DNA of 33,190 bases from Deltaproteobacteria bacterium (GCA_021817345.1 JAKAVC010000132.1:1-33190), one strand, 5' to 3'. Numbered from the stretch's first letter, positions 23,405 to 32,109 are shown. Numbers and translations are program-made. The notes: generated by a model from the letters alone, not told the origin.

Positions 23405-25090
23405 ATGGCGAAGCAAACCGTCGGCGCACGACTTGCCGACCTGTTTCATGCCGAAGGAATCGATACGCTGTTTTCGATTCCCGATCCGAGCTACAGCGCG
23501 GTGCACGGACGCGCGCTCGAACTTGGAATGAGAATCGTCGCGCCGCGTCATGAATCAGCGGGCGTGCACATGGCCGACGGCCTCTCCCGAGTGACCGGAC
23601 GGCCCCAGGCGGTGATGGCCGGAATGGGTCCCGGAGTGGCGAACCTGGTGCCCGGCGTGGTGTGCGCGTGGATCGAGAGTATCCCGGTCGTGGTTATCGG
23701 CACGCAGCGCGTCAGCAGTGCCCTGTCGGCGGTCCGCCACGGCCGATTCCAGTTCACGCCGCAGATACGGCTGTTCGAGCCCGTAACGAAATACGCGGCG
23801 GTGGTCGAAGGCGCGCATCGGATCGACGAAATCGTCCATCAGGCGTTCCGCCAGGCTACCACCGGCCGGCCCGGACCCGTTTATATCGAAATTCCTTCGG
23901 ACGTGATGGGCGCGACGGCCGACTTCGGGCCGCTCGTGCCTCCCGAGCGCTATCGGCTCGGTCCGCAGCCCGCGCCGGCTGAGGTCGTCGAGGCTGCGGC
24001 GAAGGCGCTGCGCGCGGCGAAGCTTCCGCTCATCGTCGCCGGCACCGCCATTCATACTTCGCGCGCCCACGGCGAGTTCAAAAAGCTCGCCGAGCTGCTC
24101 AAGTGTCCGGTGGTGCCGAGCGCGGGCGGGCGCGGCGCCCTGCCCGAGACCCATCCCCAGGTGCTGCCGTTCCTCGGCGCCGGCGAACAGGCCTGCCAAA
24201 ATGCCGACTGCGTGCTCACGGTCGGCTCGGGAGTTGGGGAACCGATGCATTTCGGCGGTCCTCCGCTGTTTGCGCCTCGCGAGCGCCAGCGATGGATTAC
24301 GATCGAGCGCGACGCGGCCTCGATTGGGATGAATCGCGAATTCGACCTCGCGATGCCCGGCGATTTGCGCGCGGTGCTTCCGCAACTGACAGCCGCTCTG
24401 GAAAAGCTCGCGCCGTTCCAGCCGCCCGAGGAGCTGGCGAAATGGCGCCGCGAGTACGAGGAGCATCGCCAACGCCTTATCGCCGAGGCCCCCGATTCGG
24501 TTCCGATTCATCCCGGGCGCTCGATCGCCACGGTGCGCGAGTCGATACCCGACGACGCCGTGCTGGTGCGCGACGGCGGAGCAACCGCCTTGTTCGAGGT
24601 CGCATACGGTCAGCAGCGCTCGACCGAGTTTCTATGGACTTCCAAGTTCGGCCACCTCGGCACCGGGCTGCCCTATGCTATCGCGGCGCAACTCCATTTC
24701 GGCCCCGAGCGATGCGTCTACCTCATCTCGGGAGACTCCGCGATGGGTTTCAACCTGATGGAGTTGGAGACGGCGGTGCGCCACAACCTGCCCGTGCTCG
24801 TCGTCGTCAACGACGATAACCATTGGGGCATGGAAGTGATGGTGCAGAAGATGATCATGGGCCGCAACGTCGAGTGCAGGACCACGCCACTTCGCCTCGA
24901 TCAGATCGCGCGCGGCTTCGGCGCTCACGGCGAATACTGCACGAAGACCGATGAGATTGGGCCGGCGATTGAACGGGCGCGCGCGTCGAGGAAGCCCGCG
25001 ATCGTGCAGATAAAAATCGACTCCGAGGTGAATGCGAACCGGATGCCGGAGTTTCAGAAGTTCGCCCTCTGGTACGCCGGCAACTACTGA
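23405..25090 (+). CDS. Thiamine-diphosphate-dependent enzyme, oxalyl-CoA decarboxylase / 2-hydroxyacyl-CoA lyase-like
   Basis: A 561-residue ThDP enzyme with the three classical domains. The N-terminal PYR domain has the catalytic Glu50 in APRHESAGVHMADG. The middle domain (about 190-340) contains LPLIVAGTAI and ADCVLTVGSG. The C-terminal PP domain has SGDSAMGF at 442-449, MELET, and NDDN at 469-472, which together bind Mg-ThDP. The GDSAxGF...MELET wording is closer to oxalyl-CoA decarboxylase and 2-hydroxyacyl-CoA lyase than to acetolactate synthase. I cannot confirm the CoA-binding residues, so the substrate is open; benzoylformate-decarboxylase-like chemistry is another possibility. Start ATG 23405 has GGAGG eight bases upstream. 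It heads the forward operon, divergent from the Mo enzymes. Confidence 0.85.
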   Translation: MAKQTVGARLADLFHAEGIDTLFSIPDPSYSAVHGRALELGMRIVAPRHESAGVHMADGLSRVTGRPQAVMAGMGPGVANLVPGVVCAWIESIPVVVIGTQRVSSALSAVRHGRFQFTPQIRLFEPVTKYAAVVEGAHRIDEIVHQAFRQATTGRPGPVYIEIPSDVMGATADFGPLVPPERYRLGPQPAPAEVVEAAAKALRAAKLPLIVAGTAIHTSRAHGEFKKLAELLKCPVVPSAGGRGALPETHPQVLPFLGAGEQACQNADCVLTVGSGVGEPMHFGGPPLFAPRERQRWITIERDAASIGMNREFDLAMPGDLRAVLPQLTAALEKLAPFQPPEELAKWRREYEEHRQRLIAEAPDSVPIHPGRSIATVRESIPDDAVLVRDGGATALFEVAYGQQRSTEFLWTSKFGHLGTGLPYAIAAQLHFGPERCVYLISGDSAMGFNLMELETAVRHNLPVLVVVNDDNHWGMEVMVQKMIMGRNVECRTTPLRLDQIARGFGAHGEYCTKTDEIGPAIERARASRKPAIVQIKIDSEVNANRMPEFQKFALWYAGNY

Positions 25091-25152
25091 ACGACGGAAT
25101 CTTCAATGCGGGACGAGGCAGCTCTCGCCTGTCGCGAGAAAGACCGGTCCGC

Positions 25153-25962
25153 ATGACGACGCAAGCTCGTGGCGCGACGATGAATGGCTCAATCGAAAGC
25201 CTTTTCTCACTGCGCGGCCAGGTCGCCCTCGTTACCGGCGCATCCTCGGGCCTTGGAGTCGAATGCGCCACGGCGCTCGCGATCGCGGGCGCTGACGTGG
25301 CACTGGTGGCGCGCCGGAGCGAGCGGCTCGAAGCTCTGGCGCGCAGGCTGCGGGACGAGCACCATGTGCGGGTCGCGCCAATTCCCGCCGACATCGCAAT
25401 TGACACCGAGCTTGAGCGAATCGTCGAGCAAACCGTCGCACAACTCGGCGAGATCGACATCCTCGTCAACAACGCGGGCATCGCCCTGGGCGGCGCGGCC
25501 TCGGTAATCACGCGCGCTAAATGGGACGCCGAGTTCGCGGTCAACGTGACCGCGCCGATGATGCTCGCGCAGCGCGTGGCGAATCGATTAATCGCACGCA
25601 AGGCTCCCGGGCGCATAATCAACATCACCTCGATGTACGCAAGCCTGGCGAGCCCGTACCGGATGGCGGCCTACGCGGCGAGCAAGGCGGCGCTCGAGAA
25701 CCTTACGCGGGAACTGGCGGTCGAATGGACCTCTTATAATATCAACGTCAATGCGGTCTCACCCGGGATGATTCCCACCGGGCTGAACGAGCGCGGACTC
25801 AAGATTCCCGGAATCCGCGAGCGGACGGAAATTTTCACCCCGATGGGACGGCTCGGCGAGCCCGGCGAGATAAGAGGCGCGATCATTTACCTGGCGGGAC
25901 CGGCGTCGAGCTACGTGACCGGCTCGGTGCTTCACGTGGACGGCGGATACCACGCTTGGTAG
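25153..25962 (+). CDS. Short-chain dehydrogenase/reductase, FabG-like
   Basis: NAD(P)-dependent oxidoreductase of 269 residues. The Rossmann motif TGASSGLG is at 28-35 and NNAG at 106-109. The catalytic tetrad is Asn131, Ser160, Tyr174 and Lys178 (YAASK). The C-terminal FTPMGRLGEPGEI and YVTGSVLHVDGGY segments are typical of FabG-like or gluconate-5-dehydrogenase-like SDRs. ARRSERLE after the second beta strand suggests an NADP preference. In context it may oxidise or reduce a hydroxyacyl-CoA or the aldehyde made by the preceding enzyme. A second ATG at 25180 is an alternative start, since neither has a strong ribosome-binding site and similarity starts near residue 15. Confidence 0.9.
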   Translation: MTTQARGATMNGSIESLFSLRGQVALVTGASSGLGVECATALAIAGADVALVARRSERLEALARRLRDEHHVRVAPIPADIAIDTELERIVEQTVAQLGEIDILVNNAGIALGGAASVITRAKWDAEFAVNVTAPMMLAQRVANRLIARKAPGRIINITSMYASLASPYRMAAYAASKAALENLTRELAVEWTSYNINVNAVSPGMIPTGLNERGLKIPGIRERTEIFTPMGRLGEPGEIRGAIIYLAGPASSYVTGSVLHVDGGYHAW

Positions 25963-26071
25963 CTCGCGCCGCCGCGGCCCGGCAAGCGGCACCGCCCCGC
26001 CGCGTTGCGCCGAGGGGACGGCGGCGCTCACAATGCTTGGCGTTTGCGCGCAAGAGTAGGAGGCTTGGAGG

Positions 26072-26575
26072 ATGGCTATTTCGTTCGAGACGGTTTACGA
26101 GCAAATCAAGGCGCTGCTCGGGCAGACACGAACCATCCCGATCGGCAAAATCAATCGGCTCGACCTGGAACGCTTCGCCGTCGCGGTCGACGATCCCAAC
26201 CCGCTGTTCTTCGACGACGCCTTCGCGCGCGAGCACGGTTACCCGGGCGCGCTCGCGCCGCCGCTCTATCTGAGCAGCGTGCTCGGATGGGAGGCGGGTC
26301 CGTTTGAAGACTCGCTGCGCCCCGACGGCACTCCCAATAACGACGCGATGGCGGTTCCGATCCGCGGCCTCAGGGTCATGGGCGGCGGACAGGAACTCGA
26401 ATTCCATCGGCCGGTTACCGCCGGGATGGACGTGGTGATGGAATTCAGCGTGAGCAACGCGGAACTGAAGCGGGGACGAACCGGCCCGCTGCTGGTGGTT
26501 CAGCTAAAGAAAAGATTTCTCACCGCTGACGGAACCCCGATTGTGACCTGCCGCGAGAATTTCATCGCGCGCTGA
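26072..26575 (+). CDS. MaoC-like hot-dog dehydratase subunit A (FAS1-type N-terminal half)
   Basis: A 167-residue hot-dog-fold protein. The segment LERFAVAVDDPNPLFFDD, followed by EHGYPGALAPPLYL, is the signature of the N-terminal MaoC-like dehydratase domain family. These proteins usually lack the catalytic dyad and pair with a MaoC partner encoded next door, which is the case here (15 bp downstream). The pair probably hydrates a bulky enoyl-CoA, like the split hydratases of steroid side-chain degradation or mesaconyl-CoA-hydratase-type enzymes. A strong AGGAGG/GGAGG leader precedes ATG 26072. The 109 bp upstream hold no gene. Confidence 0.85.
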   Translation: MAISFETVYEQIKALLGQTRTIPIGKINRLDLERFAVAVDDPNPLFFDDAFAREHGYPGALAPPLYLSSVLGWEAGPFEDSLRPDGTPNNDAMAVPIRGLRVMGGGQELEFHRPVTAGMDVVMEFSVSNAELKRGRTGPLLVVQLKKRFLTADGTPIVTCRENFIAR

Positions 26576-26590
26576 AAGCCGAGGAGCGAG

Positions 26591-27037
26591 ATGGGACAGG
26601 CAAACCTTTTCTTCGAGGACGTGAAAGTCGGCACGACCGTCACGCCGTTGGTGAAGCGCCCGAGCACGGTGCAGCTATTCCGCTTCAGCGCGATGACCTG
26701 GAACTCGCACAAGATCCATTACGACAAACCCTACGCACAGAGCGAAGGCTACCCCGACGTCCTGGTGCAGTCGCATCTGCACGGCTCCTTTCTCGCGCAG
26801 GCGGTGATGGACTGGGCGGGGCCGTCGGCGCGCATGGTCGGGTTCCGATGGCAAAACCGCGCGATCGCGTGCCCGGGCGACGTTCTCACCTGCGCCGGGA
26901 CCGTGGTCAAGACCGAGATGGGCGACGGATGCGGCTACGTCGAGTGCGAACTCGAGGAGCGCAACCAGCGAAACCAACTATGTGCTCCCGGATGGGCGCG
27001 GGTTGCGCTTGCGCTGCGCACCGAACCGTCAAAGTGA
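26591..27037 (+). CDS. MaoC-like hot-dog dehydratase subunit B (C-terminal half)
   Basis: A 148-residue hot-dog protein and partner of the preceding gene. It contains FSAMTWNSHKIHYDKPYA, followed by GYPDVLVQSHLHGSFLAQ, which matches the catalytic C-terminal half of mesaconyl/FAS1-type hydratases. The His of NSHKIHYD occupies the catalytic position. In canonical MaoC hydratases an Asp precedes the Asn (DxNxxH); here Trp stands next to Asn (WNSH), as in the mesaconyl-type subgroup. GGAG precedes ATG 26591. With subunit A it makes a complete double hot-dog enzyme; the acyl chain it serves is unknown. Confidence 0.85.
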   Translation: MGQANLFFEDVKVGTTVTPLVKRPSTVQLFRFSAMTWNSHKIHYDKPYAQSEGYPDVLVQSHLHGSFLAQAVMDWAGPSARMVGFRWQNRAIACPGDVLTCAGTVVKTEMGDGCGYVECELEERNQRNQLCAPGWARVALALRTEPSK

Positions 27038-27050
27038 GGGAATAGCGCCA

Positions 27051-28208
27051 ATGAGCCAGGAATTCGACAGCGAGCAAAGCTTAATTGAATCGTTCGTCCG
27101 CCGCTTGGCCGCCAAATACGATCGCCGCTACTGGCTCCAGTGCGCGAAAACCGGCCAACCGCTTGACGCGCTTTGGCGGGAGCTTGGCAAGGCCGGCTTC
27201 CTCGGCGCGATGGCGCCCGAGCAGTACGGAGGAAGCGGCGTCAGCCTGACCAGGCTCGCGATCCTGATGGAGCAGCTTGGAAACCACGGCATCCCGCCGC
27301 TGCTCCTGGTCGTCAGCGTGATGGGAGCGGTTGCGATCGCGAAGCACGGAACCGAGGAGCAGAAGCGGCGCTATCTGCCGCCGCTGGCCGACGGCTCGGA
27401 GCGGTTCTGCTTTGCGATTACCGAGCCCGACGCGGGCAGCAACAGTTTTCGTATCCGCTCGCTTGCGCGGCGCGATGGCGATCACTACGTCCTTAACGGC
27501 CAGAAGGTGTTTATCAGCGGCGTCGATCAGTCCGAGCACATGCTCGTGGTCGCACGCACGATCGCCGCCGACTCCGCCAGCGACAAGCGCGAAGGAATGT
27601 CGCTATTCATCGTCGACACCAACGCACCCGGCCTGACCGCGCATCGGATGGACACGCAAATCCTGATGCCGGAGGGCCAGTTCCAGCTCTTCTTCGATGA
27701 GGTGAAAATCCCGCGCGCCAACCTGGTGGGCGAGGAGGGAAAGGCCTTGCGCGCGATGTTCGACGCGCTCAACCCCGAGCGTATCACCGCCGCGGCGATG
27801 GGCGTCGGGATCGGCCGCTACGCGCTGTCCAAGGCGGTCGAATACGCGCGCACGCGCAAGGTCTTCAATACCCCGATCGGCGCGCATCAGGGGCTCGCTC
27901 ATCCGATGGCGATCGCGAAGACCGAACTCGAGATGGCCTCGCTGATGACTCATCGGGCGGCCGAGGTGTTCGACGCGGGAGGCGACGCCGGCATGTACGC
28001 CAACATGGCGAAGTACGCCGCCGGAGAAACCGCGGCAAAGACCGTCGACCTCGCGATCCAGGTCCACGGCGGAAGCGGATTCATGGGCGAAACCGACGTA
28101 ATCACGCTCTGGCCGCTGGCGCGCCTGATGCGTACCGCGCCGATCTCGCGCGAGATGATCCTCAACTACATCGGCGAGCACGTGCTCGGCCTGCCCCGTT
28201 CCTACTGA
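27051..28208 (+). CDS. Acyl-CoA dehydrogenase with Glu at the LCAD/IVD position
   Basis: A 385-residue FAD-dependent acyl-CoA dehydrogenase. Landmarks are APEQYGGSGVSLTRLA, ITEPDAGSNSFRI, YVLNGQKVFISGV, RKVFNTPIGAHQG and VHGGSGFMGE. The C-terminal position where MCAD has its catalytic Glu reads APISREM. A Glu is at 243 in NPERITAA, the alternative LCAD/IVD position, so the enzyme should be active. The start ATG 27051 has GAGGGAA upstream and lies 13 bp after the hydratase stop; the longer open frame covers the end of that gene. It is part of the forward operon; substrate not predictable. Confidence 0.92.
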   Translation: MSQEFDSEQSLIESFVRRLAAKYDRRYWLQCAKTGQPLDALWRELGKAGFLGAMAPEQYGGSGVSLTRLAILMEQLGNHGIPPLLLVVSVMGAVAIAKHGTEEQKRRYLPPLADGSERFCFAITEPDAGSNSFRIRSLARRDGDHYVLNGQKVFISGVDQSEHMLVVARTIAADSASDKREGMSLFIVDTNAPGLTAHRMDTQILMPEGQFQLFFDEVKIPRANLVGEEGKALRAMFDALNPERITAAAMGVGIGRYALSKAVEYARTRKVFNTPIGAHQGLAHPMAIAKTELEMASLMTHRAAEVFDAGGDAGMYANMAKYAAGETAAKTVDLAIQVHGGSGFMGETDVITLWPLARLMRTAPISREMILNYIGEHVLGLPRSY

Positions 28209-28327
28209 GGCGCGGCGTGTCGAGTCGTGACCGATCCGGAACCAGGAGTTCCTTTCCCCGCCGGCCGGCTCTTCGGCGAGCGGGTTTCCGAGTTTTAGCC
28301 GCGCAGCCATAACGAGGCTTTCCAACG

Positions 28328-29107
28328 ATGTACCAGACGCTCGATTACCGATGTGAGAACGGAGTCGCAATTGCGCGGCTCAACCGTCCCGACAAGCTGA
28401 ATGCGATCAACCCGGCGATGATCGCCGAACTGCGCGAACTCGTCGCCGCCGTTCGCGCCGACCGTTCGGTGCGCGCGCTGGTTATCACCGGCGCGGGACG
28501 GGCTTTTTCCGCCGGCGCCGACATCGCGCGCCTGGTCGAAATCAAGGATGCGGGCGCGGCGATCGAATTCTTCGAAAACATCCAGACCGCTTACAACGCG
28601 CTCGAGGACCTTGACCGTCCCACTATCGCCGCAATAAACGGCCTCGCTTTTGGCGGAGGATGCGAACTCGCGCTGGCGTGCGACTTGAGAATCATGGCCG
28701 ACAGCGCCGCGCTCGGCGTTCCCGAGATAAAGATAGGCGCGCTGCCGGGCGCGGGCGGCACTCAGCGGCTTTCGAAGATGCTTCCGCCGGCGATCGCCAG
28801 GCAGATGATCTATTTCGGCGAACCGCTGTCGAGCGCATCCGCGCTTCAACACGGGCTCGTCAACGAGGTCGTTCCGGCCGCAGGCGTGCTTGACGAGGCG
28901 CTCAAATGGGCGCGCCGGCTCGCCGAACTCCCGCCGATCGCGCTGCGATGCGCCAAGAGCCTCGTCCAGGCGGGAATCAACGCGGACCTCAAGACCGGAA
29001 TCGAGGCGGAGCGCGCAGCGCTGGCGTTCCTGTTCACAACCGAGGACCGGCTGGAAGGGATGAACGCTTTTCTCGAAAAACGCGCGCCGAAATTCAGCGG
29101 GCAATAA
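28328..29107 (+). CDS. Enoyl-CoA hydratase (crotonase family)
   Basis: A 259-residue crotonase. The oxyanion-hole segments are GRAFSAGADIARL and NGLAFGGGCELALACD. The two catalytic glutamates of true hydratases are both present: Glu113 in GGGCELA and Glu133 in VPEIKIG, followed by LPGAGGTQRL. It therefore should hydrate trans-2-enoyl-CoA. The C-terminal KRAPKFSG ending is usual. The 119-bp gap before it has only a weak ribosome-binding site (AGG 11 bases upstream) and a GGAAC/GTTCC dyad at about 28230. It belongs to the same forward gene set. Confidence 0.94.
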   Translation: MYQTLDYRCENGVAIARLNRPDKLNAINPAMIAELRELVAAVRADRSVRALVITGAGRAFSAGADIARLVEIKDAGAAIEFFENIQTAYNALEDLDRPTIAAINGLAFGGGCELALACDLRIMADSAALGVPEIKIGALPGAGGTQRLSKMLPPAIARQMIYFGEPLSSASALQHGLVNEVVPAAGVLDEALKWARRLAELPPIALRCAKSLVQAGINADLKTGIEAERAALAFLFTTEDRLEGMNAFLEKRAPKFSGQ

Positions 29108-29158
29108 ATGCGGCCGCGCCCGCGGCGCGAAGTCGCAACCGAAACAACGGAGTGAGAG

Positions 29159-30307
29159 ATGGACTTTACCTTCACTGAACAGGAACAGCGCTTTGCCGAC
29201 TCGGTCCGCCGCTATGCGCTTACGCGCCTGCTGCCCGACTATCCCAAATGGGACCGTGGCCACGCGCTTCCGCGCGAACGCGTGCGCGAGCTCGGCCAGT
29301 TGGGCATCACGGGCCTCAGTATTCCCGCCGAGTACGGCGGCAGCGAAGCCTCGTTCACGATGGCGGGAATCGCGGGCGAGGAACTCGGTCGCGGCGATAT
29401 CAGCACCACCCTCTTTCTCCAGGTTGGTATGATCGGCGGCAGCATCGCGCGCCATGCCACCGAGACTATCAAGCGCGAGTGGCTGCCGGGTCTTGCCTCG
29501 GGCGAGAAAATTCTCGCGCTCGGCCTGACCGAGCCCGGAGCCGGCTCCGACGCCGCCGCGCTCAAGACCACGGCGCGCCGCGACGGCGATCATTTCGTCA
29601 TCAACGGAGAGAAGGCGTCGATCAGCCTTGCCGGTCTGGCCGACGGCGCTCTCGTGTTCGCGCGCACCGGCGGCCAGGGAGCGCGCGGAATCAGCGTCTT
29701 CGTGGTTCCGCTCGACCGCCCCGGAGTTTCGCGCCGCGTATATCGGAGCGCGGGAGAACGGCTCACCCAGCGCGGCTCGCTGGTGTTCGAGGACGTGCGG
29801 GTTCCGGCCGACCATCTGGTCGGGCAGGAAGGCGGCGCATTTTACCAGGTGATGAACGCGTTCGATTACAACCGCGCGATTATCGCGCTCGCATGCGTCG
29901 GCGCAGCCCAGCAATCGCTCGAAGAAACCATCGAATACACCAAGCGCCGCGAGACCTTCGGCAAGCCGCTGGCGAAGAATGAAGGCGTTTCGTTCCAGAT
30001 CGCCGAGCATCTGACGATCCTGCACGCGGCGCGGATGCTCGCCTACGAATGCCTGTCTCGACGCGACCGCGGCGAGTCGCATACCAAGGAAGCCGCGATG
30101 GCGAAGTGGCTCGGCCCGAAGGCCGCCGTTGAGGCGATTCACTGCTGCATCATTTTGAACGGATGGATGGGTTACGACCAGGACCTGCCGCACGAGCAGC
30201 GCCTGCGCGACGTCATGGGACTGGAGATCGGCGACGGCACGCCCGAAATCATGAAGTCGGTGATCGCGCGCGAGACCTTCGGACGCGAATTTCTCTCCTA
30301 TCGCTAG
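29159..30307 (+). CDS. Acyl-CoA dehydrogenase with Asp in place of the catalytic Glu
   Basis: A 382-residue acyl-CoA dehydrogenase. Landmarks are IPAEYGGSEASFTMAG, LTEPGAGSDAAALKT, FVINGEKASIS, RRETFGKPLAKNEG and the C-terminal GLEIGDGTPEIMKS. The MCAD-type base position (YEGT) holds Asp359 (IGDGT), and the LCAD/IVD position reads DYNRA with no Glu. Asp at this place occurs in dehydrogenases of cyclohexane- and cyclohexene-carboxyl-CoA (AliB-like), so an alicyclic substrate is plausible; this is an inference from family memory. GGAGTGAGAG precedes ATG 29159. It is the last gene before the strong hairpin at 30343-30377. Confidence 0.92.
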   Translation: MDFTFTEQEQRFADSVRRYALTRLLPDYPKWDRGHALPRERVRELGQLGITGLSIPAEYGGSEASFTMAGIAGEELGRGDISTTLFLQVGMIGGSIARHATETIKREWLPGLASGEKILALGLTEPGAGSDAAALKTTARRDGDHFVINGEKASISLAGLADGALVFARTGGQGARGISVFVVPLDRPGVSRRVYRSAGERLTQRGSLVFEDVRVPADHLVGQEGGAFYQVMNAFDYNRAIIALACVGAAQQSLEETIEYTKRRETFGKPLAKNEGVSFQIAEHLTILHAARMLAYECLSRRDRGESHTKEAAMAKWLGPKAAVEAIHCCIILNGWMGYDQDLPHEQRLRDVMGLEIGDGTPEIMKSVIARETFGREFLSYR

Positions 30308-30342
30308 CCTTCGCAGTCGCCGCAACGGCGGAGAAAGAACAT

Positions 30343-30377
30343 CGCGGCCCGAGCCGGTATTGCCGGCTCGGGCCGCG
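30343..30377. terminator. Bidirectional hairpin terminator
   Basis: A perfect 15-bp GC-rich stem (left arm CGCGGCCCGAGCCGG, right arm 30363-30377) with a five-base loop TATTG. It lies between the convergent acyl-CoA dehydrogenase (stop 30307) and cytochrome b/c gene (stop 30427). On the reverse strand it is followed by the T-rich GATGTTCTTTC; on the forward strand by only a short TTATT. It probably terminates both transcripts, best on the reverse strand. Confidence 0.8.
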
Positions 30378-30426
30378 GGTTATTCAGACGCTCACATCGG
30401 GAATAATCGCGGTGCGCGTGCCGCGT

Positions 30427-32100
30427 TCATTTGCTCGCCACAGGCGTGCGCTGATGGGCAAGGAACCGCGCGATGTCCTCGACCTGCATGTGGCTCAATT
30501 TTCCCTTGAACGCCGGCATCTTGCTCTTCGAGAAGATCGCCTTGGGGTCCTCTATGTAGCGGTGAATGAACGAAACCGAACGCGTGAGCCCGATCCCGCT
30601 CAGATCGGGGCCCTTGTCTCCGCCATGGCCGGCCACCGTATGGCATTTGCCGCAGTTTCGGTAGAACAGCCGCGGTGCGGCGGGACTGTAGGGACCGCCA
30701 CCCTGCAACTCCTCGATGTAGTCGTACAGGTCCTCGCTCTCCTTCGGCAACAATCCGGTCATCGCGGTGCGCAGGCCGGGCCGCTCCACCACTTTACCGG
30801 GCGATTGGAGATGGGCGAGGATCCAAGCCTTGTCGTGCTTGAGCGGATCGAGCACCAGGTCCGGGCCAATCGTGCCGCCGTAGCCATTGATGCTGTGGCA
30901 GTATGCGCAGTTCAACTGGTGAAAAAGCCGTGCGCCCATCACGACGGTTGGCGGCTCCGGGACGTACGGGTTGAGCAGCGGCGATTTCGCACCGATAACC
31001 GTCAGCGCAAGGACGCCGACCAGCGCTGAAACTCCGAATGCGGTGGCAACCGGCCGGTCCAGCGGATGCTGGCGCATGCGCCGATCGAAGAACGGCAGCG
31101 CCAGCAGGATTAAAAGCGCAAGGCTCGGCAGCACGACCGCCGCCAGTGATTCCAGGCTTCCGGGGAAATACTTGAGCGCCTGAAACAGGAACAGGAAGTA
31201 CCAATCCGGACGCGGATTGAAGTTGGTGCTGGCGGGGTCGGCGATCTCACCGATCTCGGGCGAAAATTTCCAGGCCAGAAACGCTACCACCGAGAACGCA
31301 ATCACGACCGCGATTACGTCCTTCGCCAGATAGTACGGATAGAAGGATTCGCCGGCCTCTTTGCGGCGATGGTATTCCTCGTCCGCCAGCTTGTGCTGGG
31401 TTTCAAGATCCAACTCGTCGTATTCAGGATGATGCACGGGCGGCGCCGAGATGCCCTGGCGGACCACCATGAAAAGGTGCACCGCGATGAGAGTGAGCAG
31501 CATCGCCGGCAGTATCAGCACGTGCATCGCGTAAAAGCGCGTCAGCGTCTGCGGTCCAACCTCGTTGCCGCCGCGGAAAAAACGCAGAATGTATTGCCCG
31601 ATGAAGGGCGTCTCGCCCGCGATGTTGGTGCCGACCACCGTCGCCCAGTACGCCTTCTGGTTCCACGGCAGCAGATAACCGGTGAACCCGAACAGCATCA
31701 CGATGAGAAACAGAAAGACGCCGGTAACCCAGGTCGCCTCGCGCGGATACTTGTAGCTGCCCGACAGATACGTGGTCAGCATGTGCGCGCCGACGACCAC
31801 CACCATCGCACTCGCGCCCCAGAAATGGAGCCCACGGATGAACCAGCCCAGGGGCGCCTTGGTCGAGATGTAGGTCACAGCGTCGTAGGCGTGATCGGGA
31901 CTGGCCACATAGTTCATCGCCAGCATCATCCCGGTCACCGCCTGAAGGATGAAAAAGAACAGCAGCACGCTGCCGAGCGTGTAGATCCACTCGACCGTCG
32001 GGCTGCTTTTCGGAATCTTGCGACCGAAGAGCGCCCGTCGAATCGCACGCGTCTCGAGACGCTCGTCAAACCACTCGCTTAATTGGAACCGGGTCGACAT
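30427..32100 (-). CDS. Cytochrome b fused to a di-heme cytochrome c domain (bc complex)
   Basis: Quinol-oxidising core of a cytochrome bc complex, 557 residues. The N-terminal half has four helices with heme-b ligands His92/His106 and His193/His208; the 13- and 14-residue spacings are like cytochrome b6. The middle carries the Qo-site motif as PDWY (in NPRPDWYFLFL) rather than PEWY, followed by subunit-IV-like helices. After residue 390 there is a c-type domain with two heme sites, CAYCH (398-402) and CGKCH (483-487). Fusion of subunit IV and cytochrome c is known in Gram-positive and other menaquinol bc complexes. ATG 32100 lies in a short direct repeat. It follows the Rieske gene in the same transcript. 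Confidence 0.93.
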   Translation of the reverse strand: MSTRFQLSEWFDERLETRAIRRALFGRKIPKSSPTVEWIYTLGSVLLFFFILQAVTGMMLAMNYVASPDHAYDAVTYISTKAPLGWFIRGLHFWGASAMVVVVGAHMLTTYLSGSYKYPREATWVTGVFLFLIVMLFGFTGYLLPWNQKAYWATVVGTNIAGETPFIGQYILRFFRGGNEVGPQTLTRFYAMHVLILPAMLLTLIAVHLFMVVRQGISAPPVHHPEYDELDLETQHKLADEEYHRRKEAGESFYPYYLAKDVIAVVIAFSVVAFLAWKFSPEIGEIADPASTNFNPRPDWYFLFLFQALKYFPGSLESLAAVVLPSLALLILLALPFFDRRMRQHPLDRPVATAFGVSALVGVLALTVIGAKSPLLNPYVPEPPTVVMGARLFHQLNCAYCHSINGYGGTIGPDLVLDPLKHDKAWILAHLQSPGKVVERPGLRTAMTGLLPKESEDLYDYIEELQGGGPYSPAAPRLFYRNCGKCHTVAGHGGDKGPDLSGIGLTRSVSFIHRYIEDPKAIFSKSKMPAFKGKLSHMQVEDIARFLAHQRTPVASK

Positions 32101-32109
32101 AAAGGAAAC
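32082..32109. repeat. 28-bp direct repeat, copy A (at the cytochrome b start codon)
   Basis: Begins ATTGGAACCGGGTCGACATA, then one base, then AGGAAAC. It matches 32233-32260 at 27 of 28 positions. Read on the reverse strand it contains the ATG and first codons (MSTRF) of cytochrome b. Confidence 0.9.

Noticed and set aside
23098-23553. Forward frame of 151 codons in the control region
   Set aside because: It runs out of frame into the ThDP gene, has no ribosome site and no recognisable domain.
28295-30325. 676-codon reverse frame opposite the crotonase and acyl-CoA dehydrogenase
   Set aside because: It lies fully antisense to two genes with intact catalytic motifs and good ribosome sites; its own sequence has no recognisable domain.
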